Shown piece after piece: positions 62,482-64,000 of a stretch of 64,000 nt of DNA. Source of the stretch: Flammeovirgaceae bacterium. GTDB taxonomy: Bacteria > Bacteroidota > Bacteroidia > Cytophagales > Cyclobacteriaceae. The notes below the pieces were generated by a model. That model was not told the DNA's origin. It was given only the letters and a program-made list of their open reading frames with translations, and did no database searches. The stretch's first letter is position 1. Each line of letters opens with the position of its first letter. A program made the translations under genes and the position numbers. The stretch lies in NCBI GenBank assembly GCA_027487845.1, contig JAIYCV010000014.1, forward strand, positions 1 through 64,000, written 5' to 3'.

Positions 62482-64000
62482 ATGCACGATTTCATTCGAA
62501 TTCTTAACTACTCCAACAACTTAAAAGCTAGAATCGTAAAGTTCTTTGTGTTTTCTATTATCGGCACCATTTTTAGCGCGTTAAGTTTGGTGGTAGTAAT
62601 TCCTATGCTCGAAATTCTTTTCGACAAAGTAAAAGTAATTGCCACTCCTCCATTGCCTCCCTTGTCTCTAACAGCGGAGTATATAAAAGGAGTTTTTCAA
62701 CATTATTTTTTCCAAGTTATTAATGACCAAGGAAAAATAAATGCCCTCCTTTTTATCTGCATTGCAGTGGTAAGTAGCGTATTGCTAGGTAACATTTTTC
62801 GCTACATTGAGCGCATTGTTGCTTCCAAAATGCGTGTTGATATTGTGCGGAATTTACGAAATGAGATTTTTGAAAAAGTAACTTTGTTGCACCTCGGCTT
62901 TTTTAACAATCAGCGCAAAGGTGATTTGATTAGTCGCTTTACCAATGATGTTCAAGAAGTAGAGGGGGCTGTAGTAAACAGTTTGAAAGTTGTGTTGAAG
63001 GAACCTATTACGATCATTGTTTACTTTTCTTTATTGTTTACGATATCACTCAAGCTTACACTTTTCACAATCGTAGTTCTCCCGTTGGTGGGCGGGGCAT
63101 TGGCAGAAATAGTAAAGCGGCTCAGGCGTCAAGCGAAGCAAAGTCAAGAGTCATTGGGCCGAACCGTAAACGTGTTGGATGAAACGTTTGGGGGAATGCG
63201 CGTGGTGAAGGCATTCAATGCCCGAAATTACATTTTGAAAAAAATGCGCATGGAGAATGACAATTATAGCAAAGTGAATCTTTCCATGGCCTACAAAAAT
63301 GAAATGGCGTCTCCAGTGTCAGAATCTATGGGTGTGTTTATCATTGCTGGTATCATGTTTTATGGTGGCCAATTGATTCTTTCGGGGAATGAGGAATTGG
63401 AAGCCAGTTCGTTTCTTGTGTTCCTCGCTATCTTCGCTCAAATCATCCAACCTGCCAAGTCCTTTTCTGGCGGAATTACCTCTATGCAGAAAGGTATTGC
63501 CTCTGCCAGAAGAATTTTCTCAATTATTGATTTACAGCCATCGGTAACAGACAAGTCTTCGGCTGTCGAATTAAAAACATTCAGCAAAAAAATTGAATTC
63601 AAAAAAGTAAGCTTCTCTTACGAAACCGAGTTAGTATTAAAAAACATAAACCTTACAATTGAAAAGGGAAAAACCATTGCACTGGTCGGCTCATCTGGTG
63701 GAGGAAAATCCACGTTGGCTGATTTGATTCCAAGGTTTTATGATCCAACAATAGGCCAAGTTTGCATTGACGGTATTTCATTAACAGATTATAGCACTGA
63801 GAGCATCCGCAAACAAATGGGTATTGTTACACAAGAGTCAATTCTCTTTAATGATTCCATTTTTAATAACATCGCCTTCGGAATGGAATCGGCCAATGAA
63901 CTGGATGTAATGGAAGCAGCTAAAGTGGCCAATGCACATGATTTTATTATGCAAACGGAAAATGGCTATCACACCGTTATTGGTGAGCGAGGTTCCAAAC
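62482..64000 (+). CDS. ABC transporter, fused permease and ATPase (MsbA-like), 3' end cut by the window
   Basis: The first 506 codons are present. A six-helix membrane domain covers about residues 18-340 (including VEGAVVNSLKVVLKEPITII) and the ATPase follows from about 375, with Walker A GSSGGGKSTL (near residue 412) and the Q-loop VTQESILFNDSI. Signature motif and Walker B lie beyond the window. Such half-transporters act as homodimers that flip lipid A, lipid-linked sugars or peptides. Partnership with the RemB/Wzi-like gene is inferred from position. Confidence 0.88.
   Translation, partial: MHDFIRILNYSNNLKARIVKFFVFSIIGTIFSALSLVVVIPMLEILFDKVKVIATPPLPPLSLTAEYIKGVFQHYFFQVINDQGKINALLFICIAVVSSVLLGNIFRYIERIVASKMRVDIVRNLRNEIFEKVTLLHLGFFNNQRKGDLISRFTNDVQEVEGAVVNSLKVVLKEPITIIVYFSLLFTISLKLTLFTIVVLPLVGGALAEIVKRLRRQAKQSQESLGRTVNVLDETFGGMRVVKAFNARNYILKKMRMENDNYSKVNLSMAYKNEMASPVSESMGVFIIAGIMFYGGQLILSGNEELEASSFLVFLAIFAQIIQPAKSFSGGITSMQKGIASARRIFSIIDLQPSVTDKSSAVELKTFSKKIEFKKVSFSYETELVLKNINLTIEKGKTIALVGSSGGGKSTLADLIPRFYDPTIGQVCIDGISLTDYSTESIRKQMGIVTQESILFNDSIFNNIAFGMESANELDVMEAAKVANAHDFIMQTENGYHTVIGERGSK

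Overview
The window reads as chromosomal DNA from a Bacteroidota bacterium, most likely of the order Cytophagales. The evidence is two very large secreted proteins ending in type IX secretion (Por) sorting domains, Bacteroidota-type promoters (TTG, then about 19-23 bases, then TAnnTTTG), a one-protein hybrid sensor kinase with a C-terminal AraC domain, a type B ribosomal protein L31, weak Shine-Dalgarno signals, and RemB/Wzi-like and DUF1501/DUF1800 proteins. No tRNA, rRNA or CRISPR array was seen.

Layout. 0.2-3.7 kb: a two-subunit molybdenum hydroxylase of the isoquinoline oxidoreductase type, then two small membrane proteins. 3.7-15.6 kb: an accessory region. It holds a 195-bp inverted-repeat element present twice, two unrelated arrays of degenerate 21-bp repeats near its two ends, a remnant of a REP-associated tyrosine transposase with REP-like hairpins, a three-gene operon ending in a caspase-like peptidase, an AT-rich islet (S41 peptidase plus LytS/LytTR two-component pair), and a broken IS3-type element. 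15.7-26.9 kb: an operon for two giant T9SS cargo proteins (an extracellular nuclease-like protein and a duplicated choice-of-anchor-I protein) and a small lipoprotein, closed by a clear terminator. 27.3-32.1 kb: a hybrid sensor kinase/AraC protein and a lone small histidine kinase with an unknown follower.

32.1-36.0 kb is a DNA alkylation repair cluster: an AraC-methyltransferase fusion lacking the Ada zinc domain, a separate small Ada-type zinc domain protein, a 2OG-Fe(II) oxygenase and an AlkA glycosylase, with a metallo-beta-lactamase-fold hydrolase among them. 36.0-43.8 kb: a pentapeptide-repeat protein, two glycosyltransferases (GT2 and ArnT-like GT39), an aldehyde dehydrogenase with its DUF779 partner and a divergent AraC regulator, a glutaminyl cyclase and a cyclophilin. 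43.9-53.6 kb: a WG-repeat lipoprotein, a DUF2306 membrane protein, a DUF1501-DUF1800 pair, a WD40-caspase fusion and a DUF2141 protein. 53.7-64.0 kb: a glutamate-synthase-like FMN protein, an apparent operon of holB, a cyclophilin and an SDR reductase, a GlmU-like protein, ribosomal protein L31, a RemB/Wzi-like outer-membrane protein and the first 506 codons of an MsbA-like ABC exporter cut by the window end.

The parts most worth a second look are the paired 21-bp heptad-coding arrays, the caspase operon bracketed by REP-like copies, the AT-rich islet bounded by a 16-bp inverted repeat, and the split Ada system. Start codons were moved downstream from the longest frame where a signal peptide, a promoter or family length argued for it.
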